From: a virus
Direction: 5' to 3' (one strand)
Length of the DNA: 64,000 nucleotides
Virus record (IMG/VR): IMGVR_UViG_3300025151_000017
Coordinates: 1-64,000 of that record
Position 1 is the stretch's first letter; every line of letters starts with the position of its first letter. Under the pieces are notes generated by a model that was given only the letters and a program-made list of their open reading frames with translations, was not told where the DNA came from and did not search any database. Below are positions 34,651 through 42,876 of this stretch, in pieces. The translations under genes were made by a program, and so were the position numbers.

Positions 34651-34952
34651 TAAGTATAACTCCCAAAGCTAAAGAATACATACAGAACAGACTTGTTGTC
34701 ACAGGACACAAGTATGCTAGACTATCATTGAAAGGTGGTGGTTGTAATGGTTATGAATATGAGTGGAATGAAACTGACGATAGCAGTAATGCTACAATCG
34801 TCGAGGATATTATTGTGATTGATATGATGGCAAAACCTTTTGTTGATGGTTCCGAGATCGATTACAAAGAAGATTTCGCTGGATCGCATATCGAGATTAT
34901 TAATCCGAATGTGACTAGTTCTTGTGGATGTGGAGAGTCTATTGGGTTTTAG
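34647..34952 (+). CDS. A-type iron-sulfur cluster carrier (IscA/HesB family)
   Basis: 101 residues. The three family cysteines are present: Cys33 in KGGGCNGYEYEW and Cys93/Cys95 in SSCGCGESI. The length and MISITPKAKEYIQNRL start are standard. Such carriers pass Fe-S clusters to target enzymes. Phage copies are known in marine T4-like viruses and may support host or phage Fe-S enzymes during infection. Overlaps the upstream gene by four bases (TTGATAAG region, likely TTG or ATT start with coupling). Confidence 0.9.
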   Translation: MISITPKAKEYIQNRLVVTGHKYARLSLKGGGCNGYEYEWNETDDSSNATIVEDIIVIDMMAKPFVDGSEIDYKEDFAGSHIEIINPNVTSSCGCGESIGF

Positions 34953-34988
34953 TAATTACTTTATATTGCTTAACCCCCTACACCCCAT

Positions 34989-35017
34989 AATCTACTCTGA
35001 AAAAACTTAAAAGTAAA
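34989..35017 (-). promoter_or_regulatory. Minus-strand TTTACT-17-TAGATT promoter
   Basis: Read on the minus strand: TTTACT (35017-35012), 17 bases, TAGATT (34994-34989), with the full TTTACTTTTAAG 12-mer. Transcription would start near 34982 and run antisense to the Fe-S carrier and uvsW genes. No minus-strand gene is present to receive it. Confidence 0.65.
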
Positions 35018-35056
35018 GTCCCAGAATAAAAAAAATTATTATTATTTACTTTTAAG
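35006..35056. repeat. Perfect 12-base inverted repeat of the promoter motif
   Basis: CTTAAAAGTAAA (35006-35017) and TTTACTTTTAAG (35045-35056) are exact inverted copies, 27 bases apart, forming a divergent promoter pair. Confidence 0.8.
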
Positions 35057-35073
35057 AAAGTTTTATATAGAAT
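35045..35073 (+). promoter_or_regulatory. TTTACT-17-TAGAAT promoter for gp55
   Basis: TTTACT (35045-35050), 17 bases, TAGAAT (35068-35073). The expected start is 35080, one base before an ATG that opens a seven-codon reading frame (MNGVIHG, 35081-35104) overlapping the gp55 start at 35097. Confidence 0.75.
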
Positions 35074-35096
35074 AATAATTATGAATGGAGTAATAC

Positions 35097-35642
35097 ATGG
35101 CTAATGCAAAGAAAAAGCCACAGCATTATGTTGACAATAAAAAGTTCCTACAAGCACTGAAGGAATACAAAGATGCATGCACTGCTGCTGAAAAGGCAAA
35201 AGAAGACAAACCAAGAATCCCAGAGTATATCGGCGAATGTTTATTGAAGATTGGTACACACCTTTCTTACAAACCAAACTTCATCAACTATACTTACCGA
35301 GATGATATGATATTAGATGGAGTTGAGAACTGCATTCAATACATACATAACTTCGACCCAGATAAATCAGGCAACCCTTTCTCATACTTTACGCAGATTA
35401 TTTTCTATGCTTTCCTTCGCAGGATTAAGAAAGAGAAGAAGCAAACCTATGTGAAACAAAAGCTGATTGCTGAAATGGATGTTGACGCATTTATGGAAGC
35501 AGGAGAAGGGGATGAAGGCACTAACCAATATATTGAATATATGAAAAAGAACCAAACACTAGACCCATACTTTGAAGCAAAAGAAAAGAAGAAAAAGGAA
35601 AAGAAGTCGACACCTATAAGTGACGCAATGGATGATGAATAA
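35097..35642 (+). CDS. 55: Late-transcription sigma factor gp55
   Basis: 181 residues (T4 gp55 is 185). The segment CIQYIHNFDPDKSGNPFSYFTQIIFYAFLRRIKKEKKQ is the conserved sigma region-2-like block that recognises the late -10 element; it is nearly invariant among T4-like phages. gp55 directs host RNA polymerase to late promoters, probably the CTAAATA sites in the structural region. The C-terminus (KEKKKKEKKSTPISDAMDDE) is charged and may contact the gp45 clamp. Confidence 0.93.
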   Translation: MANAKKKPQHYVDNKKFLQALKEYKDACTAAEKAKEDKPRIPEYIGECLLKIGTHLSYKPNFINYTYRDDMILDGVENCIQYIHNFDPDKSGNPFSYFTQIIFYAFLRRIKKEKKQTYVKQKLIAEMDVDAFMEAGEGDEGTNQYIEYMKKNQTLDPYFEAKEKKKKEKKSTPISDAMDDE

Positions 35643-35886
35643 AGACGATAAGAACATATTGGTAAATTTTATTCCACTTTTAATTCTTGTTGTTGTGACA
35701 GTATTGGGAAGTTTGGCTCATTACTTATTTACTACAGGAGTGGAAAAAACAATCGTTGGATATAACGAAGAAACTGGTAAATTTATTATGAAGGAAGCGA
35801 AAGCACAAGAAGCTGGTACTATTACTATTGACCATGGTGATAGTTGTTATGCAGTAGAAGGTGTATTCGTTGTTTGCGGTCAATGA
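35632..35886 (+). CDS. Small membrane-anchored protein
   Basis: About 84 residues; ATGs at 35632 and 35635 both lie inside the end of gp55. One hydrophobic span (ILVNFIPLLILVVVTVLGSLAHYLF) follows a short basic start, then a polar ~50-residue domain with two Cys (GDSCYAVEGVFVVCGQ) that could form a disulfide if periplasmic. Its TGA overlaps the gp47 ATG. Function unknown; possible exclusion or envelope role. Confidence 0.55.
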   Translation: MMNKDDKNILVNFIPLLILVVVTVLGSLAHYLFTTGVEKTIVGYNEETGKFIMKEAKAQEAGTITIDHGDSCYAVEGVFVVCGQ

Positions 35887-36950
35887 GTAAAGTTGCAATT
35901 ATAACCGATTTACATTTCGGTGCTAGAGGAGATGCTCTAACTTTTTTAGATTATATGGATAAGTTCTATACGAACACTTTCTTTCCTACACTAAAAGAGC
36001 GAGGTATCAAAACTATCTTAAATCTTGGCGATACTTTCGATCGTCGTAAATACATAAATTATAATTCATTAAAAAGATCTAGACAAATGTTCTTCGATCC
36101 TATTCGTGATAATGGGATGGTTATGCATATGCTTGCTGGTAATCATGATACTTATTATAAGAACACTAATGATACAAACTCTATTGATTTACTATTAAAT
36201 GAATACAGCAATATTAATGTAATGGCAGAAGCCATGGATATAACAGTTGATGGTCGTAAGATATTTATGCTTCCCTGGATTTGTAGTGATAACTACGAAC
36301 AAAGTATGGAAAGATTGAATGATAGCGAAGCAGAAATATGTATGGGGCATTTAGAGATTGCTGGTTTCGTAATGCATCGTGGGGTTAAATCTCATGGTGG
36401 TTTAAATGCAGAAAGGTTTAGAAAGTTTGGTTTGGTTTATTCAGGTCATTACCATCATAGGAACAACGATGGGCATATATATTATCTTGGGAATCCTTAT
36501 GAATTAACATGGGCTGACTATAAAGATCCTAGAGGTTTTCATATATGGGATACAGAAACTATGGAACTTGAGTTTATAGAAAACCCATATACCATGTTTG
36601 AAAGAGTAGAGTACGATGATGTGACAAATGATTACACTGATTACGATGCTTCTATTATGGCAGAGAAATATGTAAAAGTTATTGTAAATAATAAATCAGA
36701 CTTTAAAAAGTTTGATGACTTCTTGAAAAAGATTTACAAAGCTAACCCACACGATGTAAGAATACTTGAGGATTTTGCTGAGTTTCAAGATGGCGAGATT
36801 GACGAAGAACTTAATTTAGAAGATACTATGAATATATTGACTAGTTATGTTGAAAGTGTAGAAACAACTTTAGATAAGGAAAAGATTACAGGTTTCCTTC
36901 GTGGGTTATATGCTGAAGCACAACAGTTAGAGAGTGAAACATCTGAATGA
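35883..36950 (+). CDS. 47: Recombination endonuclease subunit gp47 (SbcD/Mre11-like)
   Basis: About 355 residues (T4 gp47 is 339). Start at ATG 35883 in an ATGA overlap. The calcineurin-like phosphoesterase motifs are ITDLHFG (residues 7-13), NLGDTFDRR, LAGNHDT and YSGHYHHR. With gp46 it forms the Mre11/Rad50-type complex that processes DNA ends for recombination and host DNA degradation. It overlaps gp46 by four bases (ATGA), so synthesis is coupled. Confidence 0.95.
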   Translation: MSKVAIITDLHFGARGDALTFLDYMDKFYTNTFFPTLKERGIKTILNLGDTFDRRKYINYNSLKRSRQMFFDPIRDNGMVMHMLAGNHDTYYKNTNDTNSIDLLLNEYSNINVMAEAMDITVDGRKIFMLPWICSDNYEQSMERLNDSEAEICMGHLEIAGFVMHRGVKSHGGLNAERFRKFGLVYSGHYHHRNNDGHIYYLGNPYELTWADYKDPRGFHIWDTETMELEFIENPYTMFERVEYDDVTNDYTDYDASIMAEKYVKVIVNNKSDFKKFDDFLKKIYKANPHDVRILEDFAEFQDGEIDEELNLEDTMNILTSYVESVETTLDKEKITGFLRGLYAEAQQLESETSE

Positions 36951-38668
36951 TTACATTTGAAAAGATTAAATGGCGAAACCTGTTAAGTACAGGAAACGCA
37001 TGGACTGAAGTAGATCTTAATCGTTCTACTACTACATTAATTGTAGGTAAGAATGGTGAGGGTAAATCTACTATCCTTGACGCATTAATGTTCTCTTTAT
37101 ATGGTCGTCCTTTTCGTAAAGTAAAAAAAGACCAACTGGTAAATAGTATCAATGGTAAGAATCTAGAAGTAGAGATTGAGTTTACCACACATGGCAAGCA
37201 CTATAAAGTATTACGAGGTGCTAAACCCAACAAGCTAGAGATCTGGTCAGATGGTATTAAGCTAGACTCGTTCGCAAGTAATGCTGATACACAAACTTAT
37301 TTACAAACTCAAATAATAGGTTTTGAGTGGCGAACATTTAGTAAGATGGTTATTCTAGGATCTGCTAGTTATCTACCATTTATGCAGATGGGGCAATGGC
37401 ATAGACGACAAGTTATTGAAGATATTCTTGAGATTCGTATTTTTAGAACTATGAACGAGTTGCTTACTGATAGAATGAAACTTACTAAGGAATCGTTGGT
37501 TGCTGCAGAGAATGCTATTACTATTGCTAAGAAAGATGTAGATGCTCAAAAAGAATTACTTGAACAATTAAGTACTGTAAAAGAAGAAGCTGTAGAAAAG
37601 ATAAACGAAAAGCTACGAGTAAATGAAGAAACTATTAATAACACTACTGCTCAGGTTGAACAACTAATGAAAGATGTTGATTACTTGAATACTCAAATAT
37701 CTGATAGTGGTACTGTAAACGATGATATTGAAAAAGTTAAACAGATGATGGCTGGTTTCAATAATAAGAAAGCAGGTATTAATAAAGATATACAGTTCTT
37801 TGAAGATAATGAAATATGTCCACAGTGTGAGCAAAGTATTGAAGAGTGTCATAAGAATGATATTGTCACAAAGTTAAGAGATAAACTTGGTAAGACTATG
37901 AATGATTACGATACCATTTCTCAAGCACTGGAAAAACTAAATAAAAGATATGACGAGATTGCGTCTATCAACCAGACCATTATGTCAAAGAACACAGAGG
38001 TAAGTGCTCTCAATCAATCACTTAGTTTGTTGGGAAAAACAAATAAGGACTTGGTAGAAGAACAATCTAATCTAAATATAGATGATGATAATGTTGTAAA
38101 TCAAAAAGCTAAACTGAAAGACTTAGCCAAGTTAGCAGTTGATGCTTTAGAGGAGAAAACTAGTATTGAAGAACAAAAACAAATCGAAGATGTATCTAAA
38201 ACTCTTCTGGCTGACACAGGTATCAAAACTGAGATTATTCGTCAGTACCTTCCCATCATTAACAAACTTATTAACAAGTATCTACAAGCTATGGATTTCT
38301 TCGTTCACTTTGAACTTGATGAAGATTTCAATGAAACCATTCGCTCAAGATACAGAGACGAGTTTACCTATGACAGTTTCTCGGAAGGTGAAAAGTTGAG
38401 GATAGACCTTGCGATACTATTTACTTGGAGACAAATAGCCAAGATGAAGAATTCAGTAAATACGAATCTATTACTGCTTGATGAAATTTTTGATAGCAGT
38501 ATGGATACGAGTGGTACTGATTTGTTCCTACAGGTATTGAATGAGATTGGTGAGGGAACAAATGTTTTCGTTATATCCCATAAAGGAGACCAACTTTTTG
38601 ATAAGTTTAGAAGTGTACTAAAATTTGTCAAGAAGAATGACTTCTCATCAATTCAATTAGGAGCATAA
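36947..38668 (+). CDS. 46: Recombination endonuclease subunit gp46 (SbcC/Rad50-like)
   Basis: 573 residues (T4 gp46 is 560). Walker A VGKNGEGKST (near residue 32-42), a long coiled coil broken by the zinc-hook CPQCEQS (near residue 290), then the ABC signature FSEGEKLRIDLAI and Walker B LLLLDEIFDSSMD. It is the SMC-type ATPase partner of gp47. The order gp47-gp46 with four-base overlap is conserved in T4-like phages. Confidence 0.95.
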   Translation: MITFEKIKWRNLLSTGNAWTEVDLNRSTTTLIVGKNGEGKSTILDALMFSLYGRPFRKVKKDQLVNSINGKNLEVEIEFTTHGKHYKVLRGAKPNKLEIWSDGIKLDSFASNADTQTYLQTQIIGFEWRTFSKMVILGSASYLPFMQMGQWHRRQVIEDILEIRIFRTMNELLTDRMKLTKESLVAAENAITIAKKDVDAQKELLEQLSTVKEEAVEKINEKLRVNEETINNTTAQVEQLMKDVDYLNTQISDSGTVNDDIEKVKQMMAGFNNKKAGINKDIQFFEDNEICPQCEQSIEECHKNDIVTKLRDKLGKTMNDYDTISQALEKLNKRYDEIASINQTIMSKNTEVSALNQSLSLLGKTNKDLVEEQSNLNIDDDNVVNQKAKLKDLAKLAVDALEEKTSIEEQKQIEDVSKTLLADTGIKTEIIRQYLPIINKLINKYLQAMDFFVHFELDEDFNETIRSRYRDEFTYDSFSEGEKLRIDLAILFTWRQIAKMKNSVNTNLLLLDEIFDSSMDTSGTDLFLQVLNEIGEGTNVFVISHKGDQLFDKFRSVLKFVKKNDFSSIQLGA

Positions 38669-38671
38669 CAT

Positions 38672-38851
38672 ATGAACGCACAAGCATATTTAATGGAACA
38701 ATATAATAAAGTAAATTTTAAACATCAAGAACTTCATGCTGAAGTCGAAAAATATAAGTACGACTCGGAGAAGGTTAAAACACTAAAACACATGAAGTTG
38801 AAACTAAAAGATAAAATGACTAAATTGGAGACACAATTAGGAATTAGTTAA
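38672..38851 (+). CDS. 59-residue YdcH/DUF465-like coiled-coil protein
   Basis: ATG 38672, AGGAGC upstream, TAATG overlap with the next gene. The sequence (ELHAEVEKYKYDSEKVKTLK then HMKLKLKDKMTKLETQL) fits the DUF465/YdcH pattern (L...H..L...V..LKxxKLxLKDxI..L), a short helical hairpin. Function unknown in phages; its place between gp46 and peptide deformylase is typical of small accessory genes. Confidence 0.6.
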   Translation: MNAQAYLMEQYNKVNFKHQELHAEVEKYKYDSEKVKTLKHMKLKLKDKMTKLETQLGIS

Positions 38852-39414
38852 TGAATATTCTAGATAATGTAAAAGGTGAATTAATACCATACGACGATCC
38901 GATACTAACTTCCCCACAAGAAGATTGGAAGTTTGACGAGTATCCGCAGGAAGAAGCTGCAAAACTTGGATTGTTGTTAATCGAATCTTCTAAAAAATTA
39001 GGAGGAGCAGGTTTGTCGGCAAACCAAATAGGATTGCCTTACAAAGTTTTTTGCCTTACTCCTGAAGAAAGTTTCGGATTACCGAACATGGCAATGTTCA
39101 ACATGGAGATAGAAGAGTCCTCGGAAGATGTAAATACAATGACCGAAGGTTGCCTATCTCGACCCAACCTCTGGCTCATGGTCACAAGACCTAGAGTAAT
39201 CAAAGTAAAATACCAAACATTTACAGGCGAAGAAGTAAGAACAACCCTTAATGGTTATCTTGCTCGTGTGTTCCAACATGAGTATGACCATATGCTAGGC
39301 ATCGATTTTACACAACGAGTGTCTAAGATGAAGCTAGATAGAGCCATCAAAAAGATGAAAAAAGACGAAAAAAAGGGTAGAACAACGCAGGTAATTAGAG
39401 GAAATTTCAATTAA
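38851..39414 (+). CDS. def: Peptide deformylase
   Basis: 187 residues. All three PDF motifs are present: GAGLSANQIG (52-61; usual GxGLAAxQ), EGCLS with metal ligand Cys101, and HEYDH (143-147) with two His ligands and the catalytic Glu. It removes N-formyl groups from nascent proteins. Phage PDFs are common in marine T4-like phages, and in cyanophages were linked to turnover of photosystem proteins; here the benefit is unknown. The Lys-rich C-terminus (KMKLDRAIKKMKKDEKKGR) is a short extension. Confidence 0.93.
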   Translation: MNILDNVKGELIPYDDPILTSPQEDWKFDEYPQEEAAKLGLLLIESSKKLGGAGLSANQIGLPYKVFCLTPEESFGLPNMAMFNMEIEESSEDVNTMTEGCLSRPNLWLMVTRPRVIKVKYQTFTGEEVRTTLNGYLARVFQHEYDHMLGIDFTQRVSKMKLDRAIKKMKKDEKKGRTTQVIRGNFN

Positions 39415-39415
39415 A

Positions 39416-39518
39416 GTTATAAGTATTTGTTTTTTAATAACAAAAAAGTTTAAAAAAAGTAAAAAAAACCTTTACTTTTGGAACAAATTCAGGTAGAATA
39501 CTTGTATAAATTGAAAAA
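39416..39518 (+). repeat. Duplicated regulatory block, copy A
   Basis: This ~100-base block, from GTTATAAGTA through the promoter to ACTTGTATAAATTGA, is nearly identical to 44747-44845. Shared landmarks are GTTATAAGTA, TTTAAAAAAAGTAAAAAA, CTTTACTTTTGGA, TCAGGTAGAATACTTGTATA. Confidence 0.85.
39471..39499 (+). promoter_or_regulatory. TTTACT-17-TAGAAT promoter for CobT-like gene
   Basis: TTTACT (39471-39476), 17 bases, TAGAAT (39494-39499). An inverted AAAAGTAAA lies just upstream of TTTACTTTT, making a 9-base dyad across the -35. Expected start near 39506, leader about 26 bases. Confidence 0.75.
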
Positions 39519-39531
39519 GTTGAGAGGTAAT

Positions 39532-41862
39532 ATGACTAATTCTAAAGATGTTCTTGCTAAATTGCTTAGTACGGAAGATGTAAATGTCGTTCGTGCTGAA
39601 GTTCCTACTGCATCATTCGATGTAAAAAATCGTGTCCTTACACTTCCTACATTCGTAAATGTAGATGAGTCGGTTGAAAACCTTATGATTGGTCACGAGG
39701 TTGGTCATGCTCTTTGGACTCCAGTAAAAGGAGTGACTGAAGAAATGGCTAAGGATAAACTTCTTAAAGCATATGCCAATGTTATTGAAGATGTTCGTAT
39801 CGAGAAAATGATACAAGCTGAATATCCTGGATTGCGTCAAGACTTTATTAAAGGTTATAAGAAACTTGCTGATGACGACTTCTTCGGTATCGGTAAAAAA
39901 GATATCAACTCTCTTCAACTTATTGACAAAATTAATCTTTACTTCAAGATTGGTCTTAAATCTGGTATCAAGTTTTCTAAAGAAGAGTTCGAGATTGTAT
40001 CTCGTGTAGACAGCTGTAAAACTTTCAAAGAAGTAATTACTCTTGCTAAAGAACTTTCTAATTACTCTCGTAAGAAAAAACAAGAGGAAGAAGAAGCAAT
40101 GAAGCAAGAGATGCAAGCTATATCTGATGAGTTAGCTGAAATGGATCTTGAAGAAGAACTTGAAGATCTTCAAGAGGTTGGTGGAGATGTTGATGATGGT
40201 GATTCTGATGATGAAACAACTGAAGAAGAGTCTGAAGAATCTGAAGCTGGCAACGCATTCGGTGACCAAGCTGGTGATACTCAGCAAGAGCAAACTGCTG
40301 GTGAGTTTGATAATCCTTATGACTATAATGATGATGAAGAACTTAGAGGTTTCACTCAAGACAACTTAGATAAAACTATGAGCGACCATGCTCAGTTCGA
40401 GGGTAAGATCTTTCGCAATGTTGAAGTCCCAGAGTTTCCTTTCGGTGTAGATCCTATTATTGACCACAAAGAAGTCATGAATATCTTGACTAAGAGAGGA
40501 ACTAATCGTTGGGGTGAGGAAGAAGATACTCCTCTGAGTAAAATGATGAACGATTCTAAATTCATTACTGATAGTGGTCATTATGCATATCTTCCAGAGA
40601 TTGACTGGAATACTGATAACTGGGAAAAAGATCGTGGTAGAAAATTCTTGGGTTATACTTCTGGTGCTTACTATAAAGAAGATTACAAAAACTTCCAAGA
40701 GTCTATCAAAAAAGATATTGACTTTATGGTAAAAGAGTTCGAGATGAAAAAGTCTGCTCAAAGATATGCTCGTACTCAAACTGCTAAGTCTGGTCAGTTG
40801 AATGTAAATAAACTTTACAGCTACAAGCTGACTGAAGATCTTTTCAAAAGAGTACAAGTATGTGCCGATGATAAAAATCATGGTTTCATTATGCTAGTTG
40901 ACTGGTCTGGTTCTATGCATAATGTAATGAGAGATACTATGCGTCAGGTTATTACTCTTGCGACTTTCTGTCGTAAAGTAAATATTCCTTTCCAAGTTCT
41001 TGCTTTCTCTAACCACGATAACTACTCTGCTAATGCTTCTCAAAAAGAAAGTGAGCAGTACAAAAAAGTTGTAGAGTATTACCAAGTGGAAAAAGAGCAA
41101 TTACACTTTATGAGTAGATCTTCATGTTGGTTGTATGAATTGCTTACTCACGAGATGTCTCAAAAAGATTTTGATGAAATGGCATTTATGATGCATAGTT
41201 TCATGTGGCACTACTCTTACACTTTATCTTTGAGTGGTACACCTCTTACTGAAGCACTTGAGTGTTCTGTTGGTATCGTTGGTCGTTTCATCAAGAAACA
41301 CAATATTGATAAAATGAATTTTATCACTCTTACTGATGGTGCTGGTTATGCTAAAGGTATGCAAGATAACTGGGAAAAGATGGACCAAGTATATGGTAAA
41401 GGTTGGAATGGTCGATGGAAAGAAAAGATTGATACTCTTATCGATCCTGTCACCAAGAAAAAATACATAGTTTCAGGTGATAGAGAAAAATACGACTGGG
41501 CATACTTGGATATGATTAGTAATAGGTACAACTGTTCAACTGTCGGATACTTTATCGGTAGAAATACTTATCAAGGAATCCGTGAGTTTGCTCACTTCAA
41601 TATCAAAGGAGACATGTGGTCTTTGGACTTGGACAAGATGAGAGCCACTTGTCGTAAGAATGGTGGCTGGATGTCACTAAAAGATTGTGGTCGTGACGAG
41701 ATGTTCTTCCTAGATTCTAAGAAACTTAATCCTGTCTCACAAGAGATAGAGGTTGATGGTCAGAAGTCATCTGCTCAGATTGCTAGAGCATTCTCTAAAG
41801 GTATGAAACAAAACAGGCAGAGTAAAGTTCTAATGAGCACATTCGTAGAGAGGGTAGCATAA
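39532..41862 (+). CDS. cobT: CobT-like metallopeptidase/VWA protein
   Basis: 776 residues from ATG 39532 (GAGAGG upstream; an in-frame TTG at 39478 lies inside the promoter). The N-terminus has a zinc-peptidase helix GHEVGHAL (His55, Glu56, His59) and a second-helix ENVIEDVRIEKMI-type segment. An acidic linker (residues ~210-270) follows. The C-terminus has a VWA domain with MIDAS LVDWSGSMHN (near residue 457) and LSLSGTPLTEAL. Such proteins pair with MoxR/CobS-type AAA ATPases; the partner lies at 44871 with a duplicated promoter. In cyanophages the pair is annotated as cobaltochelatase-like; protease or remodelling activity seems likelier here. Confidence 0.8.
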   Translation: MTNSKDVLAKLLSTEDVNVVRAEVPTASFDVKNRVLTLPTFVNVDESVENLMIGHEVGHALWTPVKGVTEEMAKDKLLKAYANVIEDVRIEKMIQAEYPGLRQDFIKGYKKLADDDFFGIGKKDINSLQLIDKINLYFKIGLKSGIKFSKEEFEIVSRVDSCKTFKEVITLAKELSNYSRKKKQEEEEAMKQEMQAISDELAEMDLEEELEDLQEVGGDVDDGDSDDETTEEESEESEAGNAFGDQAGDTQQEQTAGEFDNPYDYNDDEELRGFTQDNLDKTMSDHAQFEGKIFRNVEVPEFPFGVDPIIDHKEVMNILTKRGTNRWGEEEDTPLSKMMNDSKFITDSGHYAYLPEIDWNTDNWEKDRGRKFLGYTSGAYYKEDYKNFQESIKKDIDFMVKEFEMKKSAQRYARTQTAKSGQLNVNKLYSYKLTEDLFKRVQVCADDKNHGFIMLVDWSGSMHNVMRDTMRQVITLATFCRKVNIPFQVLAFSNHDNYSANASQKESEQYKKVVEYYQVEKEQLHFMSRSSCWLYELLTHEMSQKDFDEMAFMMHSFMWHYSYTLSLSGTPLTEALECSVGIVGRFIKKHNIDKMNFITLTDGAGYAKGMQDNWEKMDQVYGKGWNGRWKEKIDTLIDPVTKKKYIVSGDREKYDWAYLDMISNRYNCSTVGYFIGRNTYQGIREFAHFNIKGDMWSLDLDKMRATCRKNGGWMSLKDCGRDEMFFLDSKKLNPVSQEIEVDGQKSSAQIARAFSKGMKQNRQSKVLMSTFVERVA

Positions 41863-42362
41863 TGTCAGCAGAAGCAAAGTTTTGTAAGTTGTATGAAGAA
41901 ATGTATGACTTTTGTGAAGAAAATGATTTGGGAGATCCTTTCGTTGGTGGCAGAGGTAAAGAGATCCACATGGCTGGAATGTTAGGACATAAAGTAAGTG
42001 AGACATTTTCAGGTGCAGATGCTTATGACGAGGAAGGTGGTTGTGAATATAAATCAACCATTAGTCGCCATTGGAAAATTAAATATACAGTCTCTATCCA
42101 GTCGACATGGAAAAAACAATTAGATTATTTAAGGCATGAAAAAATTGTCAAATACAAAAACCATTACCATGCAAGATACGAAGGTGGTAAGGTTGTTGAA
42201 TTGTGGAAGCTGTCTGGTGAGGATGTATTAAAACTCCTGAGACCAAAGCTGAAACGAGCATATGATAACTTAAAGAAAAGTGATATGAACAAAGCATGCC
42301 CAGTACTCAAAGCAGAACTTTGTGGGCAAGAGATTACTTCACATGGTGAGCGAATCATATGA
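41862..42362 (+). CDS. PD-(D/E)XK nuclease-like protein
   Basis: 166 residues, TAATG overlap with the VWA gene. The segment GRGKEIHMAGMLGHKVSE, then a stretch ending GADAYDEEGGCEYKST, has the D-x(n)-ExK arrangement of PD-(D/E)XK endonucleases, with Glu at the GRGKE helix as a possible extra ligand. The rest is helical and basic (LDYLRHEKIVKYKNHYHARY). It could be a restriction-type enzyme for host DNA or a recombination nuclease. Family membership is judged from the motif only. Confidence 0.55.
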   Translation: MSAEAKFCKLYEEMYDFCEENDLGDPFVGGRGKEIHMAGMLGHKVSETFSGADAYDEEGGCEYKSTISRHWKIKYTVSIQSTWKKQLDYLRHEKIVKYKNHYHARYEGGKVVELWKLSGEDVLKLLRPKLKRAYDNLKKSDMNKACPVLKAELCGQEITSHGERII

Positions 42363-42664
42363 CAGAACAAGAAATAAAAGAAAAGATTAAGCAAAGACGA
42401 ACACAGATGTTAGTCCACTCCTGCATATATTATGAGTTGAATGACAACATTGTACCTGATGCAGTGTGGCAGAAGTGGGCTGACGAACTTCGTGATTTGC
42501 AAAACGAACATCCATTGCTTTGTCAAATAGAACATTTTGATGAAGCATTCGCTCGGTGGGATGGATCCACTGGTCATCATTTACCTCTCAGAGATCCGTG
42601 GGTTTTTAACCGAGCGACACAATTACTTGAAGCAAAAGAGAAAGGATTTGGCTCATGGCTGTAA
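42359..42664 (+). CDS. Stand-alone protein resembling DNA ligase (LigA) domain Ia
   Basis: 101 residues, ATGA overlap. The segment MLVHSCIYYELNDNIVPDAVWQKWADELRDLQNEHP follows the NAD-dependent ligase domain Ia pattern (YYxxxxPxIsDxxYDxLxxELxxLExxxP), which binds the nicotinamide end of NAD. No adenylation domain is present in this or the adjoining genes. It may be a free adaptor, or a domain recycled for another role. Similar short proteins occur in other phages. Confidence 0.5.
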   Translation: MTEQEIKEKIKQRRTQMLVHSCIYYELNDNIVPDAVWQKWADELRDLQNEHPLLCQIEHFDEAFARWDGSTGHHLPLRDPWVFNRATQLLEAKEKGFGSWL

Positions 42665-42876
42665 AAGAAAAAACACCAGCACCCAATGCTAAACTAAGAT
42701 ACCATGTAAAACGAAAAGGCAAAAGATTTGCTGTTATCGAAAATGGTGGAGATTATGTAAACAAAGTTATACATGAAACTTCTGATAAAAAAGAAGCATA
42801 TGCCATTTCTAAATTACAAGGGAGAACACAACAATGGGCACCCAATGGTGGTGTGCCTTTGTTTCTATGCCCATGA
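42655..42876 (+). CDS. Small basic protein, unknown
   Basis: 73 residues, overlapping the previous gene by ten bases. Central beta-hairpin-like segment KLRYHVKRKGKRFAVIENGG followed by ETSDKKEAYAISKLQ; the first 30 residues are Lys-rich. Probably a small nucleic-acid-binding or regulatory protein, but no family is recognised. The TGA overlaps the next ATG. Confidence 0.5.
   Translation: MAVKEKTPAPNAKLRYHVKRKGKRFAVIENGGDYVNKVIHETSDKKEAYAISKLQGRTQQWAPNGGVPLFLCP

Noticed and set aside
39421-39470. Second divergent promoter read from the minus strand
   Set aside because: TTTACT with a 17-base spacer exists, but the -10 would be TTATTA (and CTATTA at copy B), too poor; I kept only the upstream inverted motif as an observation.
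39478-39531. Upstream TTG start for the CobT-like gene
   Set aside because: It falls inside the -35/-10 region, upstream of the expected transcript start; ATG 39532 has a good GAGAGG site.
39613-40116. 167-codon minus-strand frame
   Set aside because: Also antisense to the metallopeptidase-VWA gene; Phe/Leu-rich composition is the mirror of Lys/Glu codons.
40366-40881. 171-codon minus-strand frame inside the VWA gene
   Set aside because: Shadow of a strongly supported plus-strand gene, hydrophobic by composition, with no start signals.
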